DNA from: Aphelenchoides besseyi
Taxonomy: Eukaryota; Nematoda; Chromadorea; Rhabditida; Aphelenchoididae
Length of the DNA stretch: 64,000 bases
Reading direction: 5' to 3'
Assembly (NCBI GenBank): GCA_024699855.1
Contig: JAMPIQ010000002.1
Coordinates: 15,624,001-15,688,000 of the forward strand
A model generated the notes under the pieces. The model was not told where the DNA came from and did no database searches. It saw nothing but the letters and a program-made list of their open reading frames with translations. Position 1 is the first letter of the stretch. Every line of letters begins with the position of its first letter. Below are positions 26,801 through 39,400 of this stretch, one piece after another. A program made the position numbers and the translations under genes.

Positions 26801-29254
26801 GTCAATTTCATTATCAACGACCCACTTTTGCTTATTCTACCTCCGATTACGGTGGATTAGCGAGTTGCTTTGCAACGGACGGATTTACGCCCTCGGATAG
26901 ATTGTTACAAAACAAAAATGAGAGCCAAAAACAGTTCCCGTTGTTATCGTCTACTGTAGAAGGAACAAGAAGGTGAAGAACTTTTAATGCTATATTCGAA
27001 TAGTTGCATCTTAAGATCTTCGATTACTGTTCTTACGATTCGGACAATCGGAGGCCTCTCAAGTCAATTGTCGCGTGCGGTCTAAGAACAACGAAGGTGT
27101 AAGTTTTGTTTACAAAGCAAAAAGTGACGACATTCATCGGACGCTTACTCTCGTGACATTACATTCTAAAGTGAATAAAACGAAAAGTTAATTTCTCGTC
27201 CAATGAGTTTAAGTGCTTTGGTTTGACTTTTGCACAACGACACCAAAATCGCCTTACGTTGATTCTAATAGCAGTAAAATGCACGTAACCATCCACTTCT
27301 ATCTTTCAAACTCGTAAGCAAAAAGTTTGACTCGACAAAACGCAGTCAATGATCAAAGAAACTAAATATGCAAAGCTTAAGATCTCTTCTCGCATTTAAC
27401 ACGCTTAGTTGCCATTTGATATTAATAATGGAACGATGGGAGATTATCCGCGTCTTTTAATTTCGACTTTGTCTCCAAAATTCGATTTTAAGTTCATGAA
27501 GCGGTTGCAAGATCAATCGTCAAGCTAAAGTCACTACATTACGTATACTGTGGAGTAATGGAGATTGCGACCTTCAGTTTGCTCGGGACTCAAAATGTGG
27601 CCAATCAGATTTGTTGCCAAAACAAACTCCGCACAATCAATCACACGAAAAGCGTTTCTGTGAGCTTCTAACTCATGATTTAAATCCAACTTGCAACTGA
27701 ATTCCTGTAAATTTGTATGCAACATCCACGTGACAATCAATTTGTTAGCCAACTTGAACTTTCCCGCATACGATAGTCATAACATATTCACGCTATTTCG
27801 TGAGAAAAACAGTTTATTTCCATTTTCCTTCATTTCCTTATTCAGACGGTGAACTGAGATGGATTGCAAAAACAGGATGATCTTTACAAGTGGTTTTATG
27901 GCACGTGACTGCTACGCACTCTAATTGCCATTGATTCGCTTAATTGAAAAACATAATCAAGTATTTCGAGATCAAATTTGGTGACCTTTAACTTCTTTGG
28001 TAATAATACAATAATGCCGGGACAGTTGTTGTTACCCTTAAGAAACTCGTGCAGTAATATTAGATAAGAGAAATTGTTTTGTCGAATCTCAACGAACGTT
28101 TTCGTGTTTGATCTCTTCGATATACAACACCACAATCGTTGGCGTCTGAAGCATTCTGACGCCCATTTAATGTAAACTAATCAAATACACTTGCTATGTT
28201 CTGCATAAGCGGCACATTCACTTCCGACGGGACTCGTTCTAATATTCAGGTATGCTTCGATTATGTTCCCGCAGCACTTTGTTCAAACATTCGATTTCCG
28301 TCGCAATCAGACAAGGCAAATAACTCGCGATGTAATGACGCTCGAACTGGCTGTAATCTGTAATTACAATCAACAATACACCCGCACCTAAAAGGTCCAA
28401 ATTTTCAACAACATACCTAGAGAAATGCAATTTAAATGAATCTGATCCAATATGCATTAGTAACTGTTGGGTTAATTGGCTTAAATATTAATATGTCAAT
28501 CATGAGTTCACCTTTTCAACATGTCGAGTTGCTTCATTTAATTAAAGTTTCTTTCGTTGTTGAAAAGTCGCGTATTAACCTGCTAAGTTCATTTCTCTGT
28601 AAACTCTGAAGTATGTGCTTTTAGAAAGCGACATAATCTTTGGTGTTTATTGTCAGCAATATGTCAGTCCAATCAAAAACAATATGAAGCTGATTGCTTC
28701 TTCAGTTCAACTCATCGAAAGCCTTCAAATTTGAACAAGCAGCTGAAGACCTCGGTCTCAACAAGTTTTTATTTGCAATTTCTCCATCGACGAACATTTC
28801 GCTGAATGGCACACAACGCGACGCGTTCGAATCAAAGACCGCACAAGCGATAGAAAGTGACTGCACGGTGTTTCGTTCGATTCATGCGTAGGAGTTGAAG
28901 GCAATTGATTTGGGTGTTGACACGAAGAAAGTATGTTGCTGTCATTCGATCGCCCTTTTCAAACTGTTTTTACAAGCTTCCTGCAATTCGATAAGCGAGA
29001 AAAAGTGACGAATTTCTGTAGTTTGGGCGCGAAAAAGCAGTGGTTTTGTCTCGAGATTAAGGTTATAGAACAAACCAAATGAAGTTGAAAAGCCAAGTTC
29101 ATAAGCAAACATACAAGTTCAAACAATCTTACCAATCGCATTATAGGAAACTACCGTCGAAGGCAAATGTGTTCGTTTACGTGGTGGACGTGCAGCCTGT
29201 CAGACCGAAGTCTATTTGGATCCGTTGAACGACGACTGTGCAGGCATGAACTGA
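23870..29254 (+). CDS. Small secreted Cys-rich protein with long introns
   Basis: Exon 1 (23870-23995) encodes a clear signal peptide (MAPKALLMFILLCFLSQFVHS) and a short mature start ending DLPTCTVKVRT at a GTAAGT donor. The last exon (29147-29254) follows a TTATAG acceptor and reads ETTVEGKCVRLRGGRAACQT to DCAGMN and TGA. A 39-bp phase-0 exon at 28892-28930 (ELKAIDLGVDTKK) with a strong GTATGT donor fits between them, giving 90 aa with four cysteines. The frame of that small exon extends upstream to an acceptor at 28696 through 64 protein-like codons, broken only by a TAG at 28889-28891. Introns of 4.9 kb and 216 bp contrast with the 40-bp introns elsewhere. No family recognised. Exon 1 and the last exon are fairly secure; the middle is provisional. 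Confidence 0.5.
27534..28457 (-). other. Cluster of coding-looking minus-strand segments inside the long intron
   Basis: Three minus-strand open frames, 28239-28457, 27896-28135 and 27534-27752, have protein-like composition with hydrophobic runs (LDLLGAGVLLIVITDYS; FSYLILLHEFLKG) and an acceptor before the first. They might be exons or remains of a multi-pass membrane protein gene on the strand opposite the host gene. I could not join them with matching splice phases. Confidence 0.25.
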
Positions 29255-32200
29255 CGTGCCATTAAATTGAGCGAAAGCCGACAATCGACAGCGTGTACTG
29301 TTCATGAGATGATCGATTAGGTCGAACGTTCCGCGGCCATACACTATCAACCCCAACACCATTCGATCGGCTTTCGTATTCTAATTTATTTGTTGTAAAC
29401 TTAGCATTCTTTCGCTCTTCTCAGTTCTCTCTCTCTTCTTTATCGCTTACAACTTCGTTTTGCTTTTTCTTGCTAAACATATTCAGACTCACGAATACAT
29501 GTTCTGTTTCGTACTTTCAAGTGATGACTTTGTTGCAGAGTACTTCTAGTTAGGGCCGCTCATAAATTCTTCTTTGTTGTTAAATATCTATAGACTTTCC
29601 TACAGACCAAAACTCCTCACACACAAGATTCCCATTTCCAATTTTGGTCTCGCACACAATTTCATTTGCAATCGTTACTGTCAGCTTTTTGTTTTAGCAT
29701 TCGCCGGTGAATTTCTACAGTTTCTTTAATCGAACATATGTTTTCATGAATAAATCGATTTCGTTTTTTGACACCACAAACAAGCGTCCTGATGTGGAAG
29801 TTCCGCATTAGCGACGGAACGAAACTCCTCGTCTGAAAACGTTGTTGAAAACAACGGATTAGCAATTCGAATGAATAGGAAACGGATTGGATTTGACGTT
29901 AGAAACCGAAATAGAAACTGTTTTTCAACTCCACCAAACGGTCACACTTGTCCGTCGAAGTGATGGGAAAAACAACTGAAGCATGTGAAACCATGAGGTT
30001 TAACGTATTTGAAGTCCCCATCAACTGAAATATTGGGATCGTCGTGTGTGGCAGCAATTGGATTACCCGTTGGCGAAGGCACGCACCTGAAAACCCATTC
30101 ATTTTCTCACCGTTAATCCCACGTGCTTCAAAATTAAATTTATCTCTTCTATTCGAATATAAACACGCTGCTAATCCCGGTTTGTTGACCTTAGGGTTCT
30201 GATCATAGGACCAATGTGGTTGACAGTCAGATCTTTACGTGCAAGCATCTAATCGAACTTTAGCTCGGACGTGTTCATCCAAAGAATCGCAATTACGGTA
30301 ACCGTATTATGATTTGTCGAAGCAATTATGTTGGGCGTAGAGTTTTTCGATCACTAATAAGCAGTTAACGAAATCTTTTGATTAATGACAGTAATTTTGA
30401 TTGCCACCAAAACAAATGCAAAACTTTGATTCACATTGTTAATCGAAAAATCTTAATATCATCGAGAAGTGATGTTTGACTTAACCGTCCGATCTGTTTT
30501 CGAAGCTGCATGGTAGTAAAAGGCCCGAATACTATGAAACAGGTGAATTCAACGGAATCATAGGCTCTGAAGAACGTAAGCTACGGTTGCGTATTTGCGC
30601 AAATTTTGCTTTCGATCACAAACAGGTGCGTACGTAGACGCTTTCTCGCAAAATATTCACGGCGCAGACTTTTAAATCGAAATCTTTTTTTGGACTCCAT
30701 TGTCCACAAACGCTAAACACAAACTTTGTATTGGCGGTTTACGTATTAAACGACATTAATAAACGTATTCTCGAAATGGTAGTCGAACGATTGTAAAGTT
30801 CTTCTTGGATGAGAAAACGGAACAAATTTTACTACGTTGTTACTAATGAGCAGAACATTGACTATGAAAGCTTGATGACAACAAACACCGTTTCAACTGT
30901 TAGTTAGAAATATCACAGGTTCGAAGAGCTTGCTAGTTTCCAATCTTTAAATTCAAAGCTATAAATTAGAAAACGTAGATGTTGAACATTTCTTCAAATC
31001 ATTACGATCGCTGGTTTGCTTAGAACATACGCTCAACTAGTGTTCGTAGACAAACGTTGGTCACAAATGACTAGAACTTCAAAGTCATATAATTTTGCTA
31101 ACACTCAAAACGTTTGAACGAGTCTCTACTTATATCTTTTTCTTTTGCCTCCGATCTTCCTACCACCTCAAATGACATCTTTATTTTGTAGACACCAACG
31201 AAACAATCAGATCGACCGGATGCAAAGACTTCGAAATCGAAGCGAATGAGAATGATCGGCGTTAAGAAGAGCATGTACGTAGAAATCTTAGTTGTTTCGG
31301 AGATTCTATACTCACGAAAGCATAGCAAAAATGTCTATCAATATTCAATAGAGCGTGTTTATTATAAGTATATGTGTGTGTGAACAGTTTAATCGGAAGT
31401 TAGGAAACCGAGTTGAAGAGTAAAACGATTAAATTATCAATAACAACAATGTATACCGGGTATTTGGATGGTTGTTGCAATAAAAAACGGATTAAGAGAC
31501 CGCGTATGCTATGGAGAGAGAGTAAACAGGTTCTGCAGTGGGAAAGAGTTTTGTAAATCGGTTTTGTGTAGTTTTTGTAACGGACAGATGACTAGGAAAT
31601 AACCAGGAAGTTGAGTCGATGAGGTAAGATAACGTTACGAAAAACAATCGAGAAAACTCTAACTGGACATCATGACTTTGTTGATTGACCGTAATTGACG
31701 TAGAATCGAGTTGAAGGAATGAGATCATTGCATAAAGAGAGATAGATATTTACACAACACTTATAGAACAACAACCCTGTGAAGGTTTAGAGCAAAATTA
31801 CAATAAATACTGGATCGTTAAGAAAGTTTGTTAGTGAAAGAAACCATTCATTCGCACGTAAATTTCAAAAACTGTCGATTTTGTTCGAGACTTAAACTTT
31901 GAAAGTTTGTTACCCGGAAAGCGCATTTTAGCATTTGATTCCAAAAATCGTTTGAGTGTATGGTAATCACTTTGTTTGCCTCTAAAACCTCTGTTTACGT
32001 CTGTGAACCCAATCAGATTAGCAATGGAAGTGAGTTTAGCCGAAGAGTTTCTAGCCAAACATTCGCATTAAACGAGCACCTTGGGAGATTGTTCTCTAAG
32101 TTCATTTTTGCGATTCACGGAATTCGGTTTCAGTAAGAATGTCGTCTCGAAATAACTCTCACATGAACCCCAACGGTTGACTGCGCAATTCCGGGCTCGA

Positions 32201-32773
32201 ACAATGTTGCGAAGAAAACTCGATGAAATTTTGATTACAACGTGCAGAAATGAAGTTTCCTTGTGGAATGAAACAAAAAGACCGAGAAGCCTATGATTCT
32301 GACTTACACAGTAAGCGTTAAGATGAAAGTCAATAATTACACGAACAATGGATTTTTGTTAAGAAGCCTAAAACCGATTTCAAGAAGATCCAAATGCTCA
32401 ATCGATTGACTAGATAAACGATCGACTACAAGAATAATAGATGCAAGCGGTCAATTAGAATAAATATCTTATATTATTTTTGTGTGATGAACAAGAGCAA
32501 ACATGAATATGAGATTTGAATAATTAACACGTTGAGAGTAAAAGAATCGAGGTCGACAAGGAAGATGAACACGCGGGAATCGAAATTATGCACGTATTTA
32601 AACGAGAGAGAAGATCTAAATTGAGTCTATTCGTTGTAAGATAATCAAATAACGTTCGAATCACAACAAGCATTGATGCTGACGAGTAGTGTTGATATAT
32701 TCAAGCATGAATCTGAATTCCCGGTTCGTTATTACAACATTCATTAGGGAAACCAACCATTTAATGGACTTAA
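29255..32773. other. Interval between secreted-protein gene and ETS gene
   Basis: Mostly AT-rich with no recognisable complete gene. Two possible minus-strand exons lie at 29744-30086 (listed separately). A minus-strand frame at 31098-31328 contains a hydrophobic start (MLFLTPIILIRF), but no splice link could be confirmed. Confidence 0.4.
29744..30086 (-). CDS. Possible pair of exons, unknown protein (partial)
   Basis: Segment 29992-30086 follows a TTTTCAG acceptor and reads CVPSPTGNPIAATHDDPNIS, then VDGDFKYVKPH; segment 29744-29832 follows another TTTTCAG acceptor and reads DEEFRSVANAELPHQDACLW, then CQKTKSIYS and a stop. Phases match if the donor at 29990-29991 is used. Both look like protein and contain paired cysteines, but the 5' end of the gene was not found and no family is recognised. 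Confidence 0.35.
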
Positions 32774-35700
32774 TTATTGTTCATTTTGTTGCAACTTCAA
32801 ACACGCATGAGCCAACTGTGGTGGTGCACTCCAACCGTGAGCACCGGGACCAAACTTGTAGACCAGCTTCTTTGGGTAGAGACCGGTTTTGGGTACAGGA
32901 ACCAAAATCTGCTTTTCATAGTAGGTTCTAAATCTCGTCTATTAGAGTCGAGCAAACCAATAACATACCTCATTGCACGACTCAGTTTCTCGTATGTCAT
33001 CTTCTGATTATTTTTCTTTTCGCCCCATAAACGCGCCAACTTCTCCGACTCCACGATTCGAAAAACTCCCTGCTCCGGATCTTCCCATCTAAAAGTAACA
33101 TGAAAAATGCTTTTCGCTTTTATCTACTTACCGAACAACCGATGGACAGGTGTTCGGGTCTTTCAACGCGTCACGAATGAACTCCCACAGTTTGTTGCCT
33201 TTAGTGTGTTGAGAGCGTTTGCGTGGTCGACCGTCCTTGTTCTTGCGAATCTTTCCGCCACCAAAATCACCTGAAAACGTTCAGTCTATGATCTTAATTT
33301 GATCAATATTTGTTGTGCATTGAACATTGCTAATAGAAGTATTTCACATCAGCGATCTGAGTCTTAACGAGTGTTCAGTCGCTTGTCACTCAAATTTATG
33401 AGTAGCAGCTGAATTTTGCAGCTCCGTCTTTCGGTGATCAGAAAGTTAACATCAGAAATCGGTTCAGCAAAAGTTCAGAGGTAAAGTCAACAAATGAGGT
33501 TTGTTTTTGCCTCGTGCAGTTTCGGATTCAATAAAATATTTTTCATGCGACAATGAAAAACATGTCATTAGTGATCTAATATTGTGTAGGAACCGGTGTT
33601 TTCGAGAGATTTTTTAATGCGATAAAATGATCTTTGAAATAAAAGGAAAACTCTTCGTCTTAAAGATCCCGATTACTAACATCGAAAACATTTTGTGTCG
33701 CTTTGAAATCCGCTTACTTGATGACTCATAGTCATTACAACCGGAGGTGCCGGGCATCGGTGACATGCCGAGATGCGTAGTCGAGTGTTTGTTGGGCAAG
33801 AGCTGCGAAGCGTGGAACATTTGCTGATGATTCGCTTGAGCAGCAACGTGCTGTTGAAGATCGTTGAGCTGTTTTTGTTGTTGGGCAAAAACGGCGGCCG
33901 TCGAATTGTGAACACCGTGTGGAGTTAGATGAGAGTGTGAAGCGAAAAGTTGCTGCAGATTCGGTTCGCTGTGCTGTTGAATTTGATGTTGAGATTGTAA
34001 CGGCGAGTGAAGAGCTGCTAGAGAGACCGATGGATTGCAAGTGTTCGTTCCCTGCATCAATGGAGATAGAGGTGATGCGGCGGCGGCAAAGAATCGACCG
34101 AAATTGGTTGCCACCAAACTCGTTTGTTGCGGTACGTTGATGATTGTCGACGGTTTCGGAGTGTTCGTGGCCGATAGACCACAACTCGTCGACGGTCCGG
34201 TTTCTTCGTCGGAATCGCGATCTTTGCAATAGCGAATCAAATCATCGATAGTGCTAATCGATTCATCTGAAAACCAAAATTTAAGTTATCGATACTGTGG
34301 TCATTAGATCAATCGATTAAACGAATGCAGAACGCAGAGATTAAGACTGCAATGGAAACGAAAACGAATTACCTTTGATTTATAAAGATTAAAATGACCG
34401 TCAAAGAATCAGCTTGTTATTGAAACCAACGGTCCATAAATGGTTGTTCGGATACGAAATTTCACAGTTTAGAAGCGAAAATGAAATTTCAGTGTTTCAG
34501 CAATTGGCTGTTTGCAGCTGTTGGGGCATCTGGCAGGCGAAACGGAAAGGTATTCTGCCCGACAGGTCAAACACAAACTCTGCTCTTTGGTTGCCTCAAT
34601 TTCGCAATTTCAGTGGACAACATTTAAAAGTACAATAAGAGCACTCAATTTTGCTAATTCACAAAAACTTTCTCAAAAACCAAAGCCCAAGATTGTGACG
34701 GATTATAGTGTGGTTTGAAGAGAATCAGTGAAAGTTTCGTAAAGAACGTACCGTGTGACATCTTACGCAGTTCGGCGTACAACAAGTGACCGAAATTGGA
34801 ATTGATTTCTTGGAAGTCTTGTTCGGTCATTCGAGTCAACGAAGTACCCGTGTAACTGCCAAACTCAATCACACCAATGTCTTCACGCGCAATGTTGTGT
34901 CGTCGAGCTACATCCAATACCCACGCAACAACATCGTCGGTAGTCCAAGTCAATGGATCGCGCCAACGAAAACTCGCCAAATCAATCGGACCATTCAACG
35001 GAATTGGTTTTTTGTTGGGCGGTGGCTGAAGATCGACTGCTAACGCATTCACGAGTGACGCCGTCACGTTGCTATTCGGTGCAATTTGCGGCGATCGAAG
35101 CATCTTCAGAGCCTCATGTAAATTTGGTGAGTAAAGCGATGGAACAAGCGGATTTGCGTCTTGTTGAATAGTTTGGGGTAAAGATTGTGGAAGTTGAAGA
35201 GTGGGTAATGACGTAGCTGGTTGTTGTTGAACGGCGGCAACCACGGCCGCAGCTTTCTGAAGCAATTGTGCTTGCGAATCGAGACCGAACTGCGATTGTT
35301 GCGGACTTCCAACGAACTTAAACGCTCCACCAGTTGATTGCGACGATGCTGGTGGATTGGATTGTGGTTGAAGGAAACTTGAGTTCAAAAACGACTCAAT
35401 ACTCTTGGAGCCGGGTGGAGTAACGAACGAGTTGACAAGCGAAGTGTTCACAGAATCCAATTCCTGCTTCACAATGGATAAATTACCGGCTGATGAGGAC
35501 GTTGTGCCGGTCGAATTTGCGGTGGTCAGAATGGGATTCACAACGATCCCTGACAAAGCGCTCGCATTTGTTGCACCCAAAGTTGAGGTTTCGTCCGCGC
35601 TGGTTGTTGATGATGACGAGGCGGCCGAGGCGAGAAATTGACCGACGGCTGCGCTGATCGACTGTCGGCGGTGCGAGGAAGGGTCAACAGTTGGGTTGCT

Positions 35701-36411
35701 CAGAAATGCGGTCATGTCCGTCGAATTTTGTTGACTTTGCACTTTCGGTCCGATTGTGCTCGCTTGCGCAGGTTGGCCAACGACAGCTGAGGCCAGAGCT
35801 TGTTGGTGACTGATCGCGTTAACGACGGCCATTGCCGCATCGGCGGCGGTCACTTGCGTACCGTTTCCATCTTCGGCGCGATTGTTCAGAAGACTGGCGG
35901 CCGCGGCAAGTGTTCCAGCAACGTCCGTACAAGTTGGTGGCTGAGCTGCATATGCGTAATTGGCAGTCGATTGCTGATTCGTAGCTCCCAAATCGCACAA
36001 ACTCGTTAACGGAGCTTGTTGTTGCTGTTGAAGAGCGGCAACAAGTTTGCTGAGATCATTGACCGGTGGTCGTTGCGTAATAGGCGTTGGTGCGGTTGTA
36101 GCGGTATTCAACGCAGCAATATTGCGAATGTAATCGTTCAGCTGAACGGCGCCAGCCGTGCTTATCGCTCCGGAGGCGCCGTCAATTGTGTTGGCGAATG
36201 GATTCGTGGTTGGCAGCGTTTGAGAAGGCGAATCGAAGACGGCGGCACACAGACTTTGAAGAGCGGACGACGATGCCAAGAGTTGAGAAGTGGGTTGATA
36301 AAAGGCGGGTTGTGCAGCAGCAAAAAGAGTTGCTGATGGTGTAGCTGGCGGCGAAGACGCCAATAATGGACACACCTGGTCGGGCTCTCTCCACGCAAGA
36401 TGTCTTTTCAT
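32774..36411 (-). CDS. PNT + ETS transcription factor, ESE (ELF3/EHF/ELF5) class
   Basis: Five coding exons: 34752-36411, 33718-34266, 33132-33270, 32969-33088 and 32774-32927; 2622 bp, 873 aa. Residues 1-470 and 555-735 are long low-complexity regions rich in Ala, Ser, Thr and Gln (poly-Gln runs such as QQQQQ), typical of activation domains. A pointed/SAM domain covers about 474-553 ([20 protein letters not shown], then [13 protein letters not shown]). A basic AT-hook-like patch ([10 protein letters not shown]) precedes the ETS domain at about 763-850 ([52 protein letters not shown]). [14 protein letters not shown] and the terminal LVYKFG...GW match the ESE class better than the other ETS classes. 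The first of the usual three Tyr after the recognition helix is Thr (RTYYEKQIL). It should bind GGAA sites in the nucleus; target genes are unknown. Confidence 0.93.
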
Positions 36412-39400
36412 GATCCTCGACGTCGAGGAACGGCAGGAACAATAATTTTGGCGACGTCAATTGAAGTATCTTTTACACCAATTTCAGTCGGCCACCGGGT
36501 GAAGTCGTAACGAACGATTTGACCAACTACCGCAAAGATGCTGAATATCGGGCAACAGGTTTAGCCGGAAATACGCAGCAAATTTGACTGATTGAGACTA
36601 TCGAATCGTAACGTTTCGCACATCGACAGTGTAGGACACCAAGTCGTAGGACTAACCAATCCGTTTCACTTCGACAACTTTGGTTGAGGCGTCAGACCGG
36701 GGAGAATGAGGGGCGCGGAATGCGTCCAAAATCGCCTGAAAGGAAATTGAAGATTAACACGATTCTAATAATAAATTGCAAACACGATCCCGAAAAACAC
36801 GACTTAGCATTCTTCTCGGTACCCGTATGACATGCTCGAACAAATTGATGGCGAGAAGGAGACAGTAAAAAAGAAGTGAAGGCTATGTCACTGTTACAAT
36901 CCGACCAAAAATCTACGATAAGCTACGGCCTTTCAAATCCGGTAAGCAGACGCTTCGTGTTCTCGTAAACCTTAAGCGACAATCGGAAAGTGAATTCATT
37001 AGGAGCACGCGAACTCACGCCGCAAAAGGATAATTCGTTTGTTTACACGGCTAAACATATCAAGCATTCGTTAAGACATAGAACAGAACGATTAGGAAGA
37101 TCGAAATCGCAAATTCCTCGACGATTTACATCGAATTAACATGTAGAAGGAAAAGAGGATTCGGAACGTTACGTTGCCGTTTTACAAGTTAATTTGTTCG
37201 ATTGAACTCAACCAAGTTGTTACGCAACCAAACTTTTCCTCCAAAATAACTAATGACACAAGACCATGAGTTGATGTAAACGAAAACTAGACAGACGGTC
37301 AACATAGTCGCGAACTTGAGGGAATCTCACATTAAGGGCCATTAGAACAGTTTATTTCATTAGGCTAAGAAGACAATCGCATGCCATGTGCCAATGGAAA
37401 ATGTATTGTTGGGAGAGACAAAGAAAGAAGCCCAAGAAAAATTTGTGTAGGCCAAATTCACGTGGCATATTTCCAGTCGAAGGTAAACGCCCCGATTAGA
37501 GTCACGACCGGAAGGCCACAAACAAATTGAAAGCTCAGCATCTTGAACCCAAAAAGTTTCTGTTTGTTGACTTCACTCTCAATTTTCTTTATCAGCCGAA
37601 AAGAAAACAATCAACAGTCACGTCTGCCCGGTTGTTGTTGTTTAATGGCGAGAAGGAAGTGTCGAGTGAAAGACTCGTGATTATTCTCTCGACCTTTTTC
37701 TCGATTGGGTCGTGACGAACGGCGCAAAAAAAGAAGACACACACGTCGCCGAAATCAGTGAGGGGAAAAAGTTCGCGAAAAGCAAAACAACACACGCACT
37801 GAAAAAGACATTTTTGCGACTGTTCCCGACGCTTCGGAATCCCTTTTCTCTCTCGCCAACCGCCGCTAAGCTTAAAGACTCGCCGTACGTCCGCCTTCTT
37901 CCTGTTTCCAATTTTTGGGGACAAACTCTGTGGGGGGGAAAATTTTTGCGTTCGAAAAAAGTGAACGCTGTTCACCCAGACGCTGCTGCCGCGGGGCGAA
38001 AACTCGACGTTCTCTCTCTCTCTCGATTTCGGCGCGCGCACAACGCTCTTCGTCCACTTGGCGCCCATTCCCGAATTTTATCACGTGAATGTCGGCGACG
38101 GGGAGAAATCGGAAGTGAACGTCGAAGGGGCGAAGGCTAAAACTAGTGAACCAAAAGCAAAAAGGCCCACAGTGACGGTGATTTGTTTAGAACACGCTCA
38201 CGAAGTGATGGCCCTTGGAAGACCGGAACGGCGAGATAAACGTGCCAAAAGCGAAAGTTCGCGGATAAACAGCTGACTCGCGGCGTCAACCAAAAGTTGT
38301 TGGTCGAATCGCCGACGTTTCGCTTCGACGTTCGCTGTTCCGCATTGTTTTTGCAGCCGATTAAGAAAGGCGATCAGACTGCGGAACTACAATATGACCA
38401 CTTATCAGTTGGAGAACGAGTGTTTTCGTGACGACAAGGAAGAAACGCAATCACTGGCGCCATTGAACCCAAAAAACTCACGAATAAGCGAAAGTGGTTG
38501 TTTGGAGCTTTCACGACGATAAAAACTCTCTTTCAACACGAATCATTTGATGTCAACTGGAATAGGGCAGTGAAAGAATGCGAATTACGGGGAAATTTTT
38601 AGCGACAATTTCTCCAGACGAGAGCACTTTTTGGCCCAAAAAAACAACCGGGAAATAGACGAGAAAAGTAGCAAAAAGCACGTCTGTTGTTCGCAAACTT
38701 TTTTCGAAAAGTCAAAAGACCAGGAATTGCAACTCGCTGAGAAGCGAACATCCGATTCGCGAGAGCGCAACATTCGAACAGGAACCTTTTGCCGTCGGCA
38801 TCAACGAAACACTTTCTCTCGTAAAAGAGACGTCCGTACGCACTTTTTCGGACCCCGAAACGGCGGTGATGTTTGATTTTGGGGTTCCCGAGAAGTCCAC
38901 ACGCGCGCCGGCTCTTTAATCGGTCGGCCTTTTCATTTCCGCGGCGCTCGTTTTTGGACTGCGAATTTAGCCGACGGCAAAACACGAATCGTCGTAAACA
39001 ACATTTCTTTGCTGTCGCGGAGCATTCGGACGCAAAAGACCGCGAAATGCACTCGTCGCAAAGGTTCAGAGATCAGAACGGCCGGAACTTTGATGCAAAA
39101 ACACCGCATTTTCCATTGGGAAGAAGAATGCAAACATCAAATTTAATGTGCTAACCGTTCACCTGTCCACCGACAAGAACAATGATCAGTTTGCTCATTG
39201 AGTTTAAACACATGCGTCTCTGAACACTGATAGTGAGCATCGTGCCTCTAATTGACTGTTTCAATTGATAGCAACTAATTTCGTTGCAAGACTTTTTGTT
39301 TTATTAGATTCCTATGACGACGAAGTTCTTCTGTTCAAGGCGCGAAATCAACCGTTGCATTCATGCGACATCGCGAATTGACCGTGTAAATGACGCAATA

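Noticed and set aside
33132..33270. Suspected frameshift in the third ETS exon
   Set aside because: On re-reading the line boundary the exon is 139 bp and in phase; the model sums to 2622 bp with no frameshift.
37592..38140. Long overlapping open frames on both strands (158 and 142 codons)
   Set aside because: CG-rich composition alone explains few stops; no splice structure, start context or family similarity.
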